From contig JAUXFG010000225.1 in assembly GCA_030620115.1 (NCBI GenBank), positions 1-5,313 on the forward strand: a stretch of DNA of 5,313 bases. Reading direction: 5' to 3'. The DNA is from Candidatus Fermentibacterota bacterium. GTDB lineage: Bacteria > JAFGKV01. Of the stretch, positions 5,232 to 5,313 are shown piece after piece. The notes under the pieces were generated by a model, which searched no databases, was not told the origin of the DNA, and was given only the letters and a program-made list of their open reading frames with translations. The translations under genes were made by a program, and so were the position numbers. Every line of letters starts with the position of its first letter. The first letter of the stretch is position 1.

Positions 5232-5313
5232 AAACGCACGATGGTTCGGTGGCAATGGGGTTGAAAGATTCTGTTGCTTAGCATAATGCAGCCTGGCGTG
5301 AGAGCTTCTGGAG

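Overview
The window reads like a bacterial chromosome segment at moderate GC (slightly above 50 %), with every supported gene on the minus strand. The intergenic repeats are of the dispersed type often seen in genomes of uncultured or environmental bacteria: GTCATTGCGAGGAG... and GTCATTCTGAGCG... elements, heptamer or octamer tandem arrays, and CCTGAGC...GTCGAA motifs. No phylum can be assigned from this sequence alone. Nothing looks like phage, plasmid, transposase, tRNA, rRNA or CRISPR.

Layout, in minus-strand transcription order (right to left): (1) 5165-5313, an upstream region with a direct repeat and a good Shine-Dalgarno; (2) 5164-4775, a small exported protein (129 aa, DUF2541-like); (3) 4774-3957, about 0.8 kb without an intact gene, packed with several repeat families and two hairpins sharing a core, and possibly holding the last ~25 codons of a lost gene at its left end; (4) 3956-2643, a REC-PAS-PAS-coiled-coil protein with no output domain; (5) 2646-199, a membrane-bound hybrid histidine kinase (dCache-like sensor, HAMP, HisKA, HATPase_c, REC); (6) 198-1, a non-coding tail with an inverted repeat and a CCTGAAC tandem array.

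Genes 4 and 5 overlap by 4 bp (ATGA) and are surely translationally coupled. Together they form a two-component module: the kinase senses an extracytoplasmic signal and autophosphorylates on His451, and phosphate can go to its own receiver (Asp744) or to the receiver of the REC-PAS-PAS protein (Asp59). Neither receiver is attached to a DNA-binding or enzymatic output, and no Hpt protein or DNA-binding regulator is encoded here, so the final output must lie elsewhere or act through protein contacts.

I see no clear evidence of a wholly new system. The most worthwhile leads are the output-less REC-PAS-PAS protein with its conserved-looking coiled-coil tail, the possible decayed third operon member upstream of it, and the unusually dense mixture of repeat families in the gene-free stretches.
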